Below, one piece after another: positions 1 to 8,510 of a stretch of 64,000 bases of DNA; within the stretch, counting starts at the first letter, position 1; the number at the start of each line of letters is the position of its first letter. The stretch comes from Clostridia bacterium (GTDB lineage: Bacteria; Bacillota; Clostridia; RUG12999), in contig JAFQMF010000017.1 of NCBI GenBank assembly GCA_017396395.1, positions 1-64,000 of the forward strand, given 5' to 3'. The notes under the pieces were generated by a model. It saw only the letters and a program-made list of their open reading frames with translations. It was not told the DNA's origin and ran no database searches. A program made the translations under genes and the position numbers.

Positions 1-18
1 CCATGCGTCTTTTGTCAG

Positions 19-93
19 TGGAGCGGAAGACGAGATTCGAACTCGCGACGTTCACCTTGGCAAGGTGACGCTCTACCACTGAGCCACTCCCGC
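19..93 (-). tRNA. tRNA-Gly (GCC)
   Basis: Read on the minus strand this folds as a cloverleaf with acceptor stem GCGGGAG/CTTCCGC (one G-U pair), the T-loop GTTCGAATC and an anticodon loop carrying GCC. The 3' CCA is encoded (19-21). It is the last of four tRNA genes read in the order Val, Asp, Phe, Gly from one promoter. Confidence 0.95.
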
Positions 94-108
94 ACGTGTA
101 TTATTTTT

Positions 109-184
109 TGGTGCCTCCGGGCGGAATCGAACCACCGACACGGGGATTTTCAGTCCCCTGCTCTACCGACTGAGCTACAGAGGC
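109..184 (-). tRNA. tRNA-Phe (GAA)
   Basis: The acceptor stem GCCTCTG pairs with CGGAGGC, the anticodon loop is CTGAAAA with anticodon GAA, the T-loop is GTTCGATTC, and CCA is encoded. It lies 15 bases from tRNA-Gly and 11 from tRNA-Asp, so the cluster is almost certainly one processed precursor. Confidence 0.95.
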
Positions 185-195
185 ATAAAAAATAA

Positions 196-272
196 TGGCG
201 ACCTGGATGGGGGTCGAACCCACGACCTCTAGCGTGACAGGCTAGCGTTCTAACCAACTGAACTACCAGGCC
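196..272 (-). tRNA. tRNA-Asp (GTC)
   Basis: The acceptor stem is GGCCTGG/CCAGGTC. The anticodon loop CTGTCAC carries GTC. The discriminator is G and CCA is encoded. It is the second gene of the tRNA cluster. Confidence 0.95.
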
Positions 273-306
273 ATTTATTATGCATGTGCTTATTTAATAG
301 AAAGGG

Positions 307-382
307 TGGTGGGCACAATAGGGCTCGAACCTATGACCCTCTGCTTGTAAGGCAGATGCTCTCCCAGCTGAGCTATGCGCCC
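307..382 (-). tRNA. tRNA-Val (TAC)
   Basis: The acceptor stem is GGGCGCA/TGTGCCC. The anticodon loop CTTACAA carries TAC, which reads valine. CCA is encoded. This is the promoter-proximal gene of the cluster. Confidence 0.95.
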
Positions 383-416
383 ACATCTTTATCCGTCCTC
401 TCTTGCAACAGTACTT

Positions 417-445
417 ATTATACTATATTTTACTGCCCTTGTCAA
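417..445 (-). promoter_or_regulatory. sigma-A promoter of the tRNA cluster
   Basis: On the minus strand TTGACA (440-445) is followed after exactly 17 bases by TATAAT (417-422), a full consensus match. The start point would lie about 25 bases before tRNA-Val. Confidence 0.85.
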
Positions 446-492
446 CCCTTTTTTTAGAAAAATTTAAAATTTTTTTAAAATTACATATTTTA

Positions 493-1374
493 CTAGTTTT
501 GTGTGGCTTTGTGAAGTATTTCCCTTAACTCTTCTTTAGTAAATTTATAATCTTTACCACAAAAATAACAACCTACCTCTGCCTTACCGTCCTCTTCAAT
601 CATTTTTTCTATTTCCTCTTTACCAAGAGAAATAACTGCCTTTTCAATTCTATCTCTTGAACAGTTGCAAAGATATTCGGGAGTAACCTCAGTAACCTCA
701 TTTAATTCAAAACCTGCCAGAATATCCTTTATAAGTGTTTCAGGAGTTGCACCCTCTGCTATCATTTTACTTACAGGCTGCACTCTTGAAAGATTATCCT
801 CCAGCTTGGAAATATCCTCCTCTGTAGCATCCGGCATAAGCTGAATTATATATCCTCCTGCTGCTTTTACACTTCGGTCAGTATCAACTAAAACACCAAG
901 TGCAACAACTGAAGGAATTTGCTCAGAAGTAGCATAATATGCCGCAATATCCTCTGCTATTTCTCCTGTAGAAAGAGCAATTCTTCCCACATAAGGCTCT
1001 TTTAACTTCATATCCCGCACAACAGTTAAATATCCTTTACCTACAGCTGTTCCTACATCTAATTTACCTGCATATTTCAAAGGAATATCCACATCAGCAT
1101 TTCCCACATATCCTCTTACATTACCAAAGCAGTCGGATACAGTAACAATACTCTCTATAGGTCCGTCACTTCTTATCTGCAAAGAAATAGTTTCATTAAT
1201 ACCTTTTAGTGTAATACCCATCATAGAGTTTGCAGTAAGCATTCTGCCAAGTGCTGCTGTTGCCACAGGGGATGTATTATGAATACTTCTTGCCTTTTCT
1301 ACAAGCTGTGTTGTGCTGGCAGAAAAAACACGAAGGTGTCCCGCTTTGTCTGATAATCTTATAATTCTATCCAT
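493..1374 (-). CDS. hslO: Hsp33 redox-regulated holdase chaperone
   Basis: Hsp33 binds unfolding proteins when oxidative and heat stress combine, and acts in the cytosol. The 293-residue length is normal for the family. The C-terminal zinc/redox switch is intact: a CxC pair at C236 and C238 and a CxxC pair at C269 and C272. The N-terminal body begins MDRIIRLSDK, typical of the family. It is the last gene of a minus-strand run after rbgA and a DJ-1 protein, 17 bases after the latter. Pairing a redox chaperone with a DJ-1 protein suggests a shared oxidative or carbonyl stress role, but that is inference. Confidence 0.95.
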   Translation of the reverse strand: MDRIIRLSDKAGHLRVFSASTTQLVEKARSIHNTSPVATAALGRMLTANSMMGITLKGINETISLQIRSDGPIESIVTVSDCFGNVRGYVGNADVDIPLKYAGKLDVGTAVGKGYLTVVRDMKLKEPYVGRIALSTGEIAEDIAAYYATSEQIPSVVALGVLVDTDRSVKAAGGYIIQLMPDATEEDISKLEDNLSRVQPVSKMIAEGATPETLIKDILAGFELNEVTEVTPEYLCNCSRDRIEKAVISLGKEEIEKMIEEDGKAEVGCYFCGKDYKFTKEELREILHKATQN

Positions 1375-1391
1375 ATATATACTCCGTTTAA

Positions 1392-1934
1392 CTAATTTTT
1401 ATACTGCATCGCCTTATAAATTTTTTCTGCCATTTCTTTTCCTGCCATTTTCTCCAATAACGCAAAAGCAAAATTATGGGCTGTTCCCGGACCTCTTGAG
1501 GTAATAATATTTCCGTCAATTTCCACAGTATTTTCTGTATAAATACATTCAGGCATTTGTTTTTCATAACCGGGATAGCTTGTAGCACGCTTCCCACTCA
1601 GCACTCCAAAGCCATAAAGGGCAGAAGGTGCGGCACAAATAGCAGCAACAATTCCCCCATTATCATTTACCGCCTTTACAATTTTTTCAACCTTTTGAGA
1701 TTTAGCCAGATTGGTAGTACCGGGAAGTCCCCCTGGAAGCACCACGCAGAAAGGCACATCTGTTATTTCATCTATTGTAATATCCGCAGTGACAAATATG
1801 TTATGAGCACCTGCAACTTCTTTTTCATTTGTTATAGATACAGTCTGTACTGATATATTTCCTCTTCTTAAAATATCTACAACTGCAAGAGCTTCAATTT
1901 CCTCAAAGCCCTCTGCAAGAAAAACATATACCAT
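1392..1934 (-). CDS. DJ-1/PfpI family protein (YajL-like)
   Basis: This is a small cytosolic protein of the DJ-1/ThiJ/PfpI superfamily, whose members are described as glyoxalase or deglycase enzymes or oxidative-stress sensors. The 180 residues include the nucleophile-elbow cysteine C100 in the motif AAICAAP, matching C106 of human DJ-1, and the partner glutamate E14 in EGFEEIE, matching E18. It starts 3 bases after the rbgA stop, so it is cotranscribed. Which activity it has cannot be told from sequence. Confidence 0.9.
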   Translation of the reverse strand: MVYVFLAEGFEEIEALAVVDILRRGNISVQTVSITNEKEVAGAHNIFVTADITIDEITDVPFCVVLPGGLPGTTNLAKSQKVEKIVKAVNDNGGIVAAICAAPSALYGFGVLSGKRATSYPGYEKQMPECIYTENTVEIDGNIITSRGPGTAHNFAFALLEKMAGKEMAEKIYKAMQYKN

Positions 1935-1937
1935 ATT

Positions 1938-2789
1938 CTATTCTCCTTTCGGCATTTCCAAAGTTATTCTTCCTATTTTACAGTCACGGAATTCATTGAG
2001 CAAAATATTCGCACCTCGAAAATAGTCAAACTCACCTTTTCCCAGCAAAAAGCCTCTCTTTTTACAAATATCCTCTAATATTTCATAGCCCATTTTATCC
2101 TCAACTATTTCAAGCTTATATCTTTCCATTAAAGCCATAGGATACTCTGTTTTTAAATAATCCAGCAAATAGCAGGCAAGCTCTTCCACATCCATTATTT
2201 CATCTTTAATTGCTCCTGTAAAGGCAAGACGAAGTGCTACCTGTTCGCTGTCAAACTTGGGCCACAATACTCCAGGCATATCCAGCATTTCAATACCATC
2301 TTTAAGTCTTATCCACTGCTGACTTTTTGTAACACCCGGTCTGTCCCCTGTTTTTGCTCCTGCTCTTCCTGCAATTTTATTTATAATAGAAGATTTACCC
2401 ACATTGGGTATTCCGCATACCATCATTTTTACGCTTCGGTTAATTCCTCTGTTTATGTCCCTTTCCCTTTTTTCTGCCAAAGCTTCATCTAAAAGTGCTC
2501 CTATTTTTTCGAGCCCTTTACCGCTGATACTGTTTACAGCAATAGATTTTATACCTTGCTTTTTAAAATATTCTATCCATGCTTTAGTGGCTTTTTCATC
2601 TGCCATATCAGCCTTATTTAAAATCAAAACTCTTGGTTTATTCCCTACAATTTTATCAATTTCGGGATTTCGGGAGGAAAGAGGAAGTCTTGCATCTACA
2701 AGCTCTGCTACCACATCTACAATTTTAAGGCTCTGTGCCATAAGTTTTCTGGTTTTCGCCATATGCCCCGGAAACCATTGTAAATTCAT
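1938..2789 (-). CDS. rbgA: ribosome biogenesis GTPase RbgA (YlqF)
   Basis: RbgA is a circularly permuted GTPase needed for late assembly of the 50S subunit in Firmicutes. The permuted order is visible: the G4 motif LNKAD comes before the G1 P-loop GIPNVGKSS and the G3 motif DMPG. The N-terminus MNLQWFPGHMAKT is the family signature. I choose the ATG at 2789 because AAAGGGG sits 8 bases before it. An upstream in-frame ATG at 2807 would place that site inside the coding region. The neighbours rplS and lepB are the usual ones. Confidence 0.93.
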   Translation of the reverse strand: MNLQWFPGHMAKTRKLMAQSLKIVDVVAELVDARLPLSSRNPEIDKIVGNKPRVLILNKADMADEKATKAWIEYFKKQGIKSIAVNSISGKGLEKIGALLDEALAEKRERDINRGINRSVKMMVCGIPNVGKSSIINKIAGRAGAKTGDRPGVTKSQQWIRLKDGIEMLDMPGVLWPKFDSEQVALRLAFTGAIKDEIMDVEELACYLLDYLKTEYPMALMERYKLEIVEDKMGYEILEDICKKRGFLLGKGEFDYFRGANILLNEFRDCKIGRITLEMPKGE

Positions 2790-2815
2790 TTTAATTTCCC
2801 CTTTCATTTAAAATC

Positions 2816-2835
2816 GGGGGCGATTTTTCGCCCCC
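2816..2835 (-). other. GC-rich stem-loop between lepB and rbgA
   Basis: GGGGGCGA and TCGCCCCC form an 8-bp stem around TTTT. On the minus strand only a loose T-rich run follows, so it may be a leaky terminator or an mRNA-stability element. Confidence 0.55.
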
Positions 2836-2841
2836 CAATAG

Positions 2842-3489
2842 TTATTTTTCTAATATAAAATTATCCAGTTTAAATTCTGTTCCTATTTTGTTAAAAGGCC
2901 ATACCCTTACAACAGCTTTTCCTATTACATCCTCAAGGCTTACCATACCAACGCTGTCCCAACGGCTGTCTCTGCTGTTATTCCGATTATCTCCCATAAC
3001 AAATATGCAACCTTCCGGCACAATTTCACTTGTCTTTTCGTAGGGATTGAAATTTCCAAATCTGTCAGGGTCAATACTGTCCATAATATACGGCTCATCT
3101 AAAGCTGTGCCATCTACCAGCACCTGACCTTTTTCAAAATCAAAGCTTACCTCCTGTCCTGCAGTTGCAATTACTCTTTTAATGTAAGGAGTATCAGGAC
3201 TGTACTTTGGTCTGAAAATTACTACATCTCCATAAGTAAGTGAATCATTACCCAGTCTTGAAACTATCATCCTCTCAGCGTGATGCAAGGTAGGCTCCAT
3301 AGACTGTCCATCTACATATACCATTGTAAAGACAAAGGTACGCAAAAACATAGCAACTACAAGTGCAACAACTATCGCCTGCACCCACTCAAATATTTCA
3401 TTTCCCATACTGTCTTTTTTATCCTTCGAAAGGTCTATTACGATTTCTTCCTGTTGATTTTCGTTTTCAGGACTCATATTCTCATCCAT
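2842..3489 (-). CDS. lepB: signal peptidase I
   Basis: This membrane serine protease removes signal peptides from exported proteins. The catalytic serine is S63 in GQSMEPTL and the general-base lysine is K104 in PYIKRVIA. A single membrane anchor spans about residues 34-56, so the catalytic domain faces outward. The C-terminal motif GDNRNNSRDSR is the type I signature. The start at 3489 is chosen because AGGAAAGGA precedes it by 7 bases. The longer frame to 3591 runs back through the terminator of rplS and is probably not translated. The mature frame is 215 residues. Confidence 0.93.
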   Translation of the reverse strand: MDENMSPENENQQEEIVIDLSKDKKDSMGNEIFEWVQAIVVALVVAMFLRTFVFTMVYVDGQSMEPTLHHAERMIVSRLGNDSLTYGDVVIFRPKYSPDTPYIKRVIATAGQEVSFDFEKGQVLVDGTALDEPYIMDSIDPDRFGNFNPYEKTSEIVPEGCIFVMGDNRNNSRDSRWDSVGMVSLEDVIGKAVVRVWPFNKIGTEFKLDNFILEK

Positions 3490-3519
3490 ATTTTTTTCCT
3501 TTCCTGGCTTATAAAAATG

Positions 3520-3553
3520 AAAAAAGGGAGTGCGTATATGTAGCACTCCCTTA
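3520..3553 (-). terminator. terminator or attenuator after rplS
   Basis: On the minus strand AAGGGAGTGC pairs with GCACTCCCTT, followed by TTTTTT. It lies 38 bases after the rplS stop and before lepB, so it probably reduces read-through from the ribosomal protein gene into lepB-rbgA. Confidence 0.85.
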
Positions 3554-3591
3554 AAACACCGTTTTTCCGGGCAATGCCGCCCCAAAAACAA

Positions 3592-3939
3592 TTAGTCAAG
3601 CTTTTCCTTAACCTTTGCTGCCTTACCAACTCTATCACGAAGATAGTAAAGACGAGCACGTCTTACCTTACCTCTTCTGGTAACGTCAACTGCTACAACG
3701 TTAGGAGAATGGAAGGGGAATGTTTTTTCAACACCGCAACCATGCGCTACACGTCTTACAGTAAATGTAGCTGAAATACCGCTGTTCTTTTTGCGGATTA
3801 CAGTACCTTCAAACATCTGAATTCTTTCATTTTTGCCTTCTACAATTCTGTTGTGAACTCTTACAGTATCACCGATTTCAAAAGAAGGAACTTCTGTTTT
3901 CATCTGTTCATTTCCGATTGCCTTTACGATTTCAAGCAT
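3592..3939 (-). CDS. rplS: 50S ribosomal protein L19
   Basis: L19 sits at the 30S-50S interface. The 115-residue sequence contains the family motifs [20 protein letters not shown] and the basic C-terminal stretch [16 protein letters not shown]. It has its own consensus promoter about 80 bases upstream. It heads the run rplS-lepB-rbgA-DJ-1-hslO. Confidence 0.97.
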   Translation of the reverse strand: MLEIVKAIGNEQMKTEVPSFEIGDTVRVHNRIVEGKNERIQMFEGTVIRKKNSGISATFTVRRVAHGCGVEKTFPFHSPNVVAVDVTRRGKVRRARLYYLRDRVGKAAKVKEKLD

Positions 3940-4017
3940 ATTTTTCTCTCCTTATTTCATAGGCATTCATGCAATAATTATAAAATCGCAGAGGACTACC
4001 CGTAATTACATTTATGT

Positions 4018-4046
4018 ATTATATCACACAAAAATTCCTTTGTCAA
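4018..4046 (-). promoter_or_regulatory. sigma-A promoter of rplS
   Basis: On the minus strand TTGACA (4041-4046) and TATAAT (4018-4023) are spaced by 17 bases. The -35 box overlaps the stop codon of the upstream gene. The leader of about 70 bases before rplS could hold an L19 autoregulatory element. It includes a small GCATGAATGC repeat, but I cannot assign it. Confidence 0.85.
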
Positions 4047-5191
4047 TACTTTTTTTGTTTCCCTATCACTTTTTTAAGTATATTTTTTACTGTTACTGAA
4101 ATTTTCGGCTTTACAGCCTTCTTTACAGCTTTTTCAATACCCTTGTTTTCTGCATTTTGGTAAAAGGATGCACGCATTTTTGGAATATCAGGCACATTAA
4201 CCGCAGACTTGTTATATTTTATTCCATCAAGAGGATTTACAGGGGTAATTACCATATTTTCTTTTACTTTACTTAGAAGATTTTCCCCTTTATCCGAATG
4301 AACAAGTATAAGAGAAACTCCCATATTCTTTTCCATTTCAGGAAGTACATATTCAACTCCCCAGAAATCCCCCAAGGTTATGTCGCTGTGTCTGCCAAGG
4401 GATTTTACTTTGCAGTTGTAACAGGAATATCTTAGAGATGCATTTTTTATAAATGCCCTCATATAGGAAGTTTCTTTTGCTTTTTCCCTTACATTTTCAC
4501 CTGATCTATATTTAAAAAGCAACGAATAATCCTTCCAGCCTGTCTTTTTATCTCTGAAGGATATTTTTTCAAGGTCGTATTTGTTTATTTTTTTATCTTC
4601 AAGATATTTATTCCACAGCTTGCCTGATGGCACACCGTGACAAATAATGTCCTGTATATATAAATTTTCATACTTCTTTTTTAAGTATCTTAAAAGACCT
4701 TCGCATTGGCAGGGAGTGCCTGTAAACAACACCTTTTTACCTGTTTCCAGTTGTTTTTTTATCTTTGGAAAAGTATCTCCCATTATGCTCTGCATATATT
4801 TCGATCCTCTCAGTTTTTCCAAGTCATTTATATTTTCAATACACATATGATGCAATATAAAATCCTTGTCAAAGCCTGCTCCGTAAACTGCTCCTCCTTC
4901 ATTTAAAATACTTTCGGCCAGCAGGGTAAATACTCCCCCTGAACTGGATTTTTCTCTTAAATCCTCATTTTTATTATATCCTGCATATGCCATGGGAATA
5001 TCTTTTTTTTCAGGAAAATGAATATGCTGGCAGACAGATTGACAAAGACCGCAGTTCACACATTTTTCCCTGTGCGTTTCAGGGTATAAAAACCCCTCCT
5101 CGTCTTCTTTCATTGTTATACATTTTTGGGGACATATGCTTACACAGGCAGTGCAGGCAGAGCAGTTTTTCTTATCTTTAATTTCAATCAT
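4043..5191 (-). CDS. FrhB-like 4Fe-4S protein (coenzyme F420 hydrogenase beta-subunit family)
   Basis: The protein has 382 residues. The N-terminus carries two 4Fe-4S motifs (C10, C13, C16, C20 and C44, C47, C50, C54), followed by an FrhB/FdhB-type domain with the conserved segment SSGGVFTLLAE. Members of this family in Firmicutes often lie in polysaccharide-pyruvyl-transferase loci and are thought to move electrons between ferredoxin and a flavin or F420-like cofactor. No pyruvyl transferase is next to it here. Physiological partner unknown. The family call is firm, the substrate is not. Confidence 0.85.
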   Translation of the reverse strand: MIEIKDKKNCSACTACVSICPQKCITMKEDEEGFLYPETHREKCVNCGLCQSVCQHIHFPEKKDIPMAYAGYNKNEDLREKSSSGGVFTLLAESILNEGGAVYGAGFDKDFILHHMCIENINDLEKLRGSKYMQSIMGDTFPKIKKQLETGKKVLFTGTPCQCEGLLRYLKKKYENLYIQDIICHGVPSGKLWNKYLEDKKINKYDLEKISFRDKKTGWKDYSLLFKYRSGENVREKAKETSYMRAFIKNASLRYSCYNCKVKSLGRHSDITLGDFWGVEYVLPEMEKNMGVSLILVHSDKGENLLSKVKENMVITPVNPLDGIKYNKSAVNVPDIPKMRASFYQNAENKGIEKAVKKAVKPKISVTVKNILKKVIGKQKKY

Positions 5192-5283
5192 TATTTATCT
5201 CCCCCTTTTTTATGCCTGCAAAGGCATAGAGATTTCTGACGGCATATACGAAAAATCCCGTAAAAGATTTATATCCATAAGAG

Positions 5284-6636
5284 CTATTTGCCACACAGTA
5301 GCACACAGCATTCCACATGGCTTGTCTGAGGAAATAAATCCACCGGTTGAACTTCCTTTGCAGTATATCCAATATCAAAAAGATATGCCATATCACGGGC
5401 TAAGGTAGCAGGATTACAGGAAATATACACTATTTTTTCAGAGTTAATTTCCTTAAGAAGCTCTAACATTTCCTTGTCACAACCCTTTCGTGGCGGGTCA
5501 AGAATTATGCCGTCAGGCGGATTATCCTTCATTATCATTTTAACTGTTTTTGACACATCTCCGCATAAAAATTCTGCATTTACAATTCCGTTTTTACGGG
5601 CGTTTTCTTTTGCATTATCAACAGATGCCTGTACAATTTCAATGCCATATACTTTTTTTACATATTTTGCAACAGACAAAGTAATTGTACCTGCACCGCA
5701 ATATAAATCATAAATCACATCATCTTTAGTGAAATTTCCGTTTTTTATGGCTATTTCATATAATTTTTCTGCCTGAGGTCTGTTTACCTGATAAAAGCTT
5801 AAGGGTGAAATATCAAAAAGATTATCAAGAAGCCTGTCCTGAATTTTACCGCTTCCGTAAACTATTTTAAGAGTATCTCCCAAAATCACATTGTTTCGGT
5901 TTTTATTTATATTAATACAAAGAGTAGTTACACCAAGAGGTTTTAAAATTTCCTCCAGCTCTTTGCTAAAAGGAAGGTTATTGCCGTTAATTATAGGCAT
6001 TACTGCAATTTCAGTATTTCCCCCTGTTTCTCCCTGTCTTATAAACAGGTGTCTTACAAGTCCCTTGCCTGTTTCCTCGTTATATGCCTTTATTTTATAT
6101 TCTTCCATCCATTTTAAAAAGCCATTTATTATTTCAGTAGCCTGGTTTGTTTGAAGGTGACAGGCAGTATTTTCTGCAATTCGATGACTTCTTGGAGCAT
6201 AAAAACCCGCTATAGGCTTACCCTCTTTATTTTCGCCAATAGGAATCTGGATTTTATTTCTATATCCAAAAACTTTATCCGAAGGGATGCAAGGTAAAAC
6301 CTTCACAGGCAGTTTCCCGATTTTTCTCATACAATCTTCTACCCGTTCCGTTTTTAACTCCAGCTGTTTTTCATATTCAATATGCATAATACTGCACCCT
6401 CCGCATTTACCAAACACGAAGCAGGGAGCTATAGTTCTGTGGGGAGAATGCTCTAAAATCTCCATAGCTATTCCATACATATATGAAGAAGCTGTTTTCA
6501 CAATTTTAACCTTTACTTTATCCCCTTTTGCAGTAAAAGGTACAAACACAGGCACTCCGTCAATTCTGCCTATACCTTCTCCCTCATAGCCATAAGCATC
6601 TATATATATTTCTGCAATATCATTTTTCCTAAGCAT
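5284..6636 (-). CDS. 23S rRNA (uracil-C5)-methyltransferase, RlmD/TrmA family
   Basis: This S-adenosylmethionine enzyme makes 5-methyluridine in 23S rRNA (RlmD or RlmCD type). Order of parts: TRAM RNA-binding domain in the first 60 residues, a cysteine cluster CFVFGKCGGC for an Fe-S centre, then the methyltransferase domain with LDPPRKGC and the catalytic-cysteine motif YISCNPATLARD near the C-terminus. I choose the ATG at 6636, preceded by AAAGGA at 9 bases, over a TTG start at 6654. The exact target uridines (one or two) cannot be read from sequence. Confidence 0.9.
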   Translation of the reverse strand: MLRKNDIAEIYIDAYGYEGEGIGRIDGVPVFVPFTAKGDKVKVKIVKTASSYMYGIAMEILEHSPHRTIAPCFVFGKCGGCSIMHIEYEKQLELKTERVEDCMRKIGKLPVKVLPCIPSDKVFGYRNKIQIPIGENKEGKPIAGFYAPRSHRIAENTACHLQTNQATEIINGFLKWMEEYKIKAYNEETGKGLVRHLFIRQGETGGNTEIAVMPIINGNNLPFSKELEEILKPLGVTTLCININKNRNNVILGDTLKIVYGSGKIQDRLLDNLFDISPLSFYQVNRPQAEKLYEIAIKNGNFTKDDVIYDLYCGAGTITLSVAKYVKKVYGIEIVQASVDNAKENARKNGIVNAEFLCGDVSKTVKMIMKDNPPDGIILDPPRKGCDKEMLELLKEINSEKIVYISCNPATLARDMAYLFDIGYTAKEVQPVDLFPQTSHVECCVLLCGK

Positions 6637-6735
6637 TAATATTTTTCCTTTCAACGGTGTATCTTTTATTATTGTAACATATTATTTTCATTTTTTCCAC
6701 TCTTTTTTAAAAATGCCTTACCGATTAGTAATAAT

Positions 6736-6793
6736 AAAAAACCGAAAACTTACAGCTACTACTTCCTTATCAGGTGTTGGCTAATGTTTTCGG
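6736..6793 (-). terminator. large structured terminator after birA
   Basis: On the minus strand CCGAAAAC and GTTTTCGG bracket about 36 bases that contain further pairing (for example CCT-GATA-AGG), followed by TTTTTT. It sits just after the birA stop and before the rlmD promoter region. The large, internally structured loop is unusual for a plain terminator. Confidence 0.75.
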
Positions 6794-6801
6794 CATTTTA
6801 C

Positions 6802-7770
6802 CTATTTATTCTCAGCAGGTCTTATTGAAACCTCTCCTGAGTTTACTTCAATTTTCTTTCCTTCAGGTGTTTTTACCAAAAGGCCTCCGCTGGGAGAAAT
6901 ATCAACCGCATGTGCAAGAAGGCTGTTATTCCCTCTAATTACCGTTATATCCTTATCTAAGGTTACGCAGTATTTTTTATATTCTTCAAGAGAGAACTTT
7001 TTTTGCTTGTAAAGCCGTTCTAAATGATTAAGCACCGAAGCACCCAGCTTACATCTATCCACCTTTTCCCCTGTTTCCAAATAAATAGAGGTTGCAATAT
7101 CTCTTATATCCTTTTCAAAGGATCTCTTTTTATTATTTGCATTAATACCTATCCCAACAATACAGCAAAAGTCGTTATTTATTTCTCCAATAACCTCGCA
7201 AAGTATTCCGCACAGCTTTTTGCCTTTATACTGCAAATCGTTAGGCCACTTAATATCGCAGGAGAGTCCGCAGGTATCATATATGGCACACCTTACTGCC
7301 ATAGCCGCATACAGGCTTAAAATCGGTACCTTTGCATAAGGCATATCAGGAGTAAAAAGTACAGACATATATACTCCATCGGTGTCAGGGGACTGCCACA
7401 TTCTGCCCCTTCTTCCCCGCCCGTCTGTCTGGCAAGAAGCAAAAACTGCTGTTCCCTCCTCTACACGAAGGTTACATAGACTTCTCACATAAAGGTTGGT
7501 GGAATCTACCATATTAAGTACAATAATCCTTTTCCAGAAATCTGTTTTTTCGGTATAATATTCAATTGTTGCCTGGGACAGCACATCTGGAATACTCTTG
7601 AGCAAATATCCCTTACCTGCTCCTGCTTCAATCTCAAAGCCCTCGTCACGCAAAGCTGAAATGTATTTCCATACTGCACTTCGTGTAACTCCAGAATGTT
7701 CGCAAAGAGATTCACCTGAAACATATTCACCTTTACTACTCAGCAGACTTTTGATTATGTAATCCTTCAT
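6802..7770 (-). CDS. birA: biotin--protein ligase with DNA-binding domain (BirA)
   Basis: BirA activates biotin as biotinyl-AMP and attaches it to carboxylase carrier proteins. The group II form also represses biotin genes. The N-terminal 60 residues are a winged helix-turn-helix (GVTRSAVWKYISALRDEGF). The catalytic domain carries the adenylate-binding loop GRGRRGRMW and the lysine motif KWPNDL. The length of 322 residues is normal for bifunctional BirA. The downstream neighbour on the transcript is rlmD after a terminator. No biotin biosynthesis gene is in the window. Confidence 0.95.
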   Translation of the reverse strand: MKDYIIKSLLSSKGEYVSGESLCEHSGVTRSAVWKYISALRDEGFEIEAGAGKGYLLKSIPDVLSQATIEYYTEKTDFWKRIIVLNMVDSTNLYVRSLCNLRVEEGTAVFASCQTDGRGRRGRMWQSPDTDGVYMSVLFTPDMPYAKVPILSLYAAMAVRCAIYDTCGLSCDIKWPNDLQYKGKKLCGILCEVIGEINNDFCCIVGIGINANNKKRSFEKDIRDIATSIYLETGEKVDRCKLGASVLNHLERLYKQKKFSLEEYKKYCVTLDKDITVIRGNNSLLAHAVDISPSGGLLVKTPEGKKIEVNSGEVSIRPAENK

Positions 7771-7785
7771 AGAATTTCTCCTTAC

Positions 7786-8256
7786 TTAGCAAGGGTACAA
7801 ACACCCTTTTGCTTTTCCGTTTTCTATTTCTACAATTCCAATACTTCTCTCTAGTGAATTATAACCGCCTGGGTTTAAAATAAGTGTTTCTTCTTCTGTT
7901 ATGCATAAAGGAATATGGGTATGCCCGAAAAGGATAACATCTGCTCCCTCTTCTTTTCCTTTATAAAAAATTCTTTCTATCCCGCTTTTTACTCCATAGC
8001 CGTGCCCGTGAGCCATAAAAAAGGTTATTCCCTCTTTTTCAAAAACCTGCTCAAGTGGCATATCAGGCGATGGCAAATCATTATTTCCCCTTACTGCGTA
8101 GAACTCTTTATCAGAATATAGCTTTTCCAAACAGCGGGCATCTGCCGTTACATCTCCCAAAAAGAGCAGCATATCAAATTCACGGATATTATCAAGAACT
8201 CTTACTATATGCTCAATGTGTCTGTGGGTATCCGAAACAACAATAATTCTATACAT
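7786..8256 (-). CDS. YfcE/MJ0936-type metallophosphodiesterase
   Basis: This is a small (156-residue) calcineurin-like phosphoesterase. The metal-binding motifs are in the expected order: SDTHRH, FLGDVT, RGNND and FGHTHIP. Family members hydrolyse phosphodiester model compounds and their natural substrate is unsettled. It ends 15 bases before birA and has its own consensus-like promoter, so the two probably form a unit. Confidence 0.92.
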   Translation of the reverse strand: MYRIIVVSDTHRHIEHIVRVLDNIREFDMLLFLGDVTADARCLEKLYSDKEFYAVRGNNDLPSPDMPLEQVFEKEGITFFMAHGHGYGVKSGIERIFYKGKEEGADVILFGHTHIPLCITEEETLILNPGGYNSLERSIGIVEIENGKAKGCLYPC

Positions 8257-8302
8257 TTAACTTGTCCTATCATTTTTCTCTGTCAACTGACAGGTAAGAT
8301 TA

Positions 8303-8331
8303 ATTTTACAACATTTTTTCGAAATAGTCAA
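8303..8331 (-). promoter_or_regulatory. sigma-A promoter of the phosphodiesterase-birA unit
   Basis: On the minus strand TTGACT (8326-8331) is followed after 17 bases by TAAAAT (8303-8308). It lies in the 254-base divergent gap before the cysteine-rich gene. Confidence 0.75.
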
Positions 8332-8510
8332 TAGTTTTACTTTCTGTAAAGTAAATTTCTACATAATGGACAGTTTTTTTAGTAATTTTGGCTATTTTTA
8401 TTATAAATCAGAAACATTTTTAAAAAATGGTGCATATTATGATAATAGCCTTTAAGTAATAGGCATCGGATAAACTCTATCCTTAAATATTATTTTCAAG
8501 GAGGCATAAA

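Noticed and set aside
2404-2811. Plus-strand hydrophobic frame opposite rbgA
   Set aside because: Antisense shadow of a conserved GTPase gene, with no start signals.
3490-3591. Longer signal peptidase starting at 3591
   Set aside because: The extra residues are coded by the rplS terminator hairpin and lack similarity to the family; a good ribosome-binding site precedes ATG 3489.
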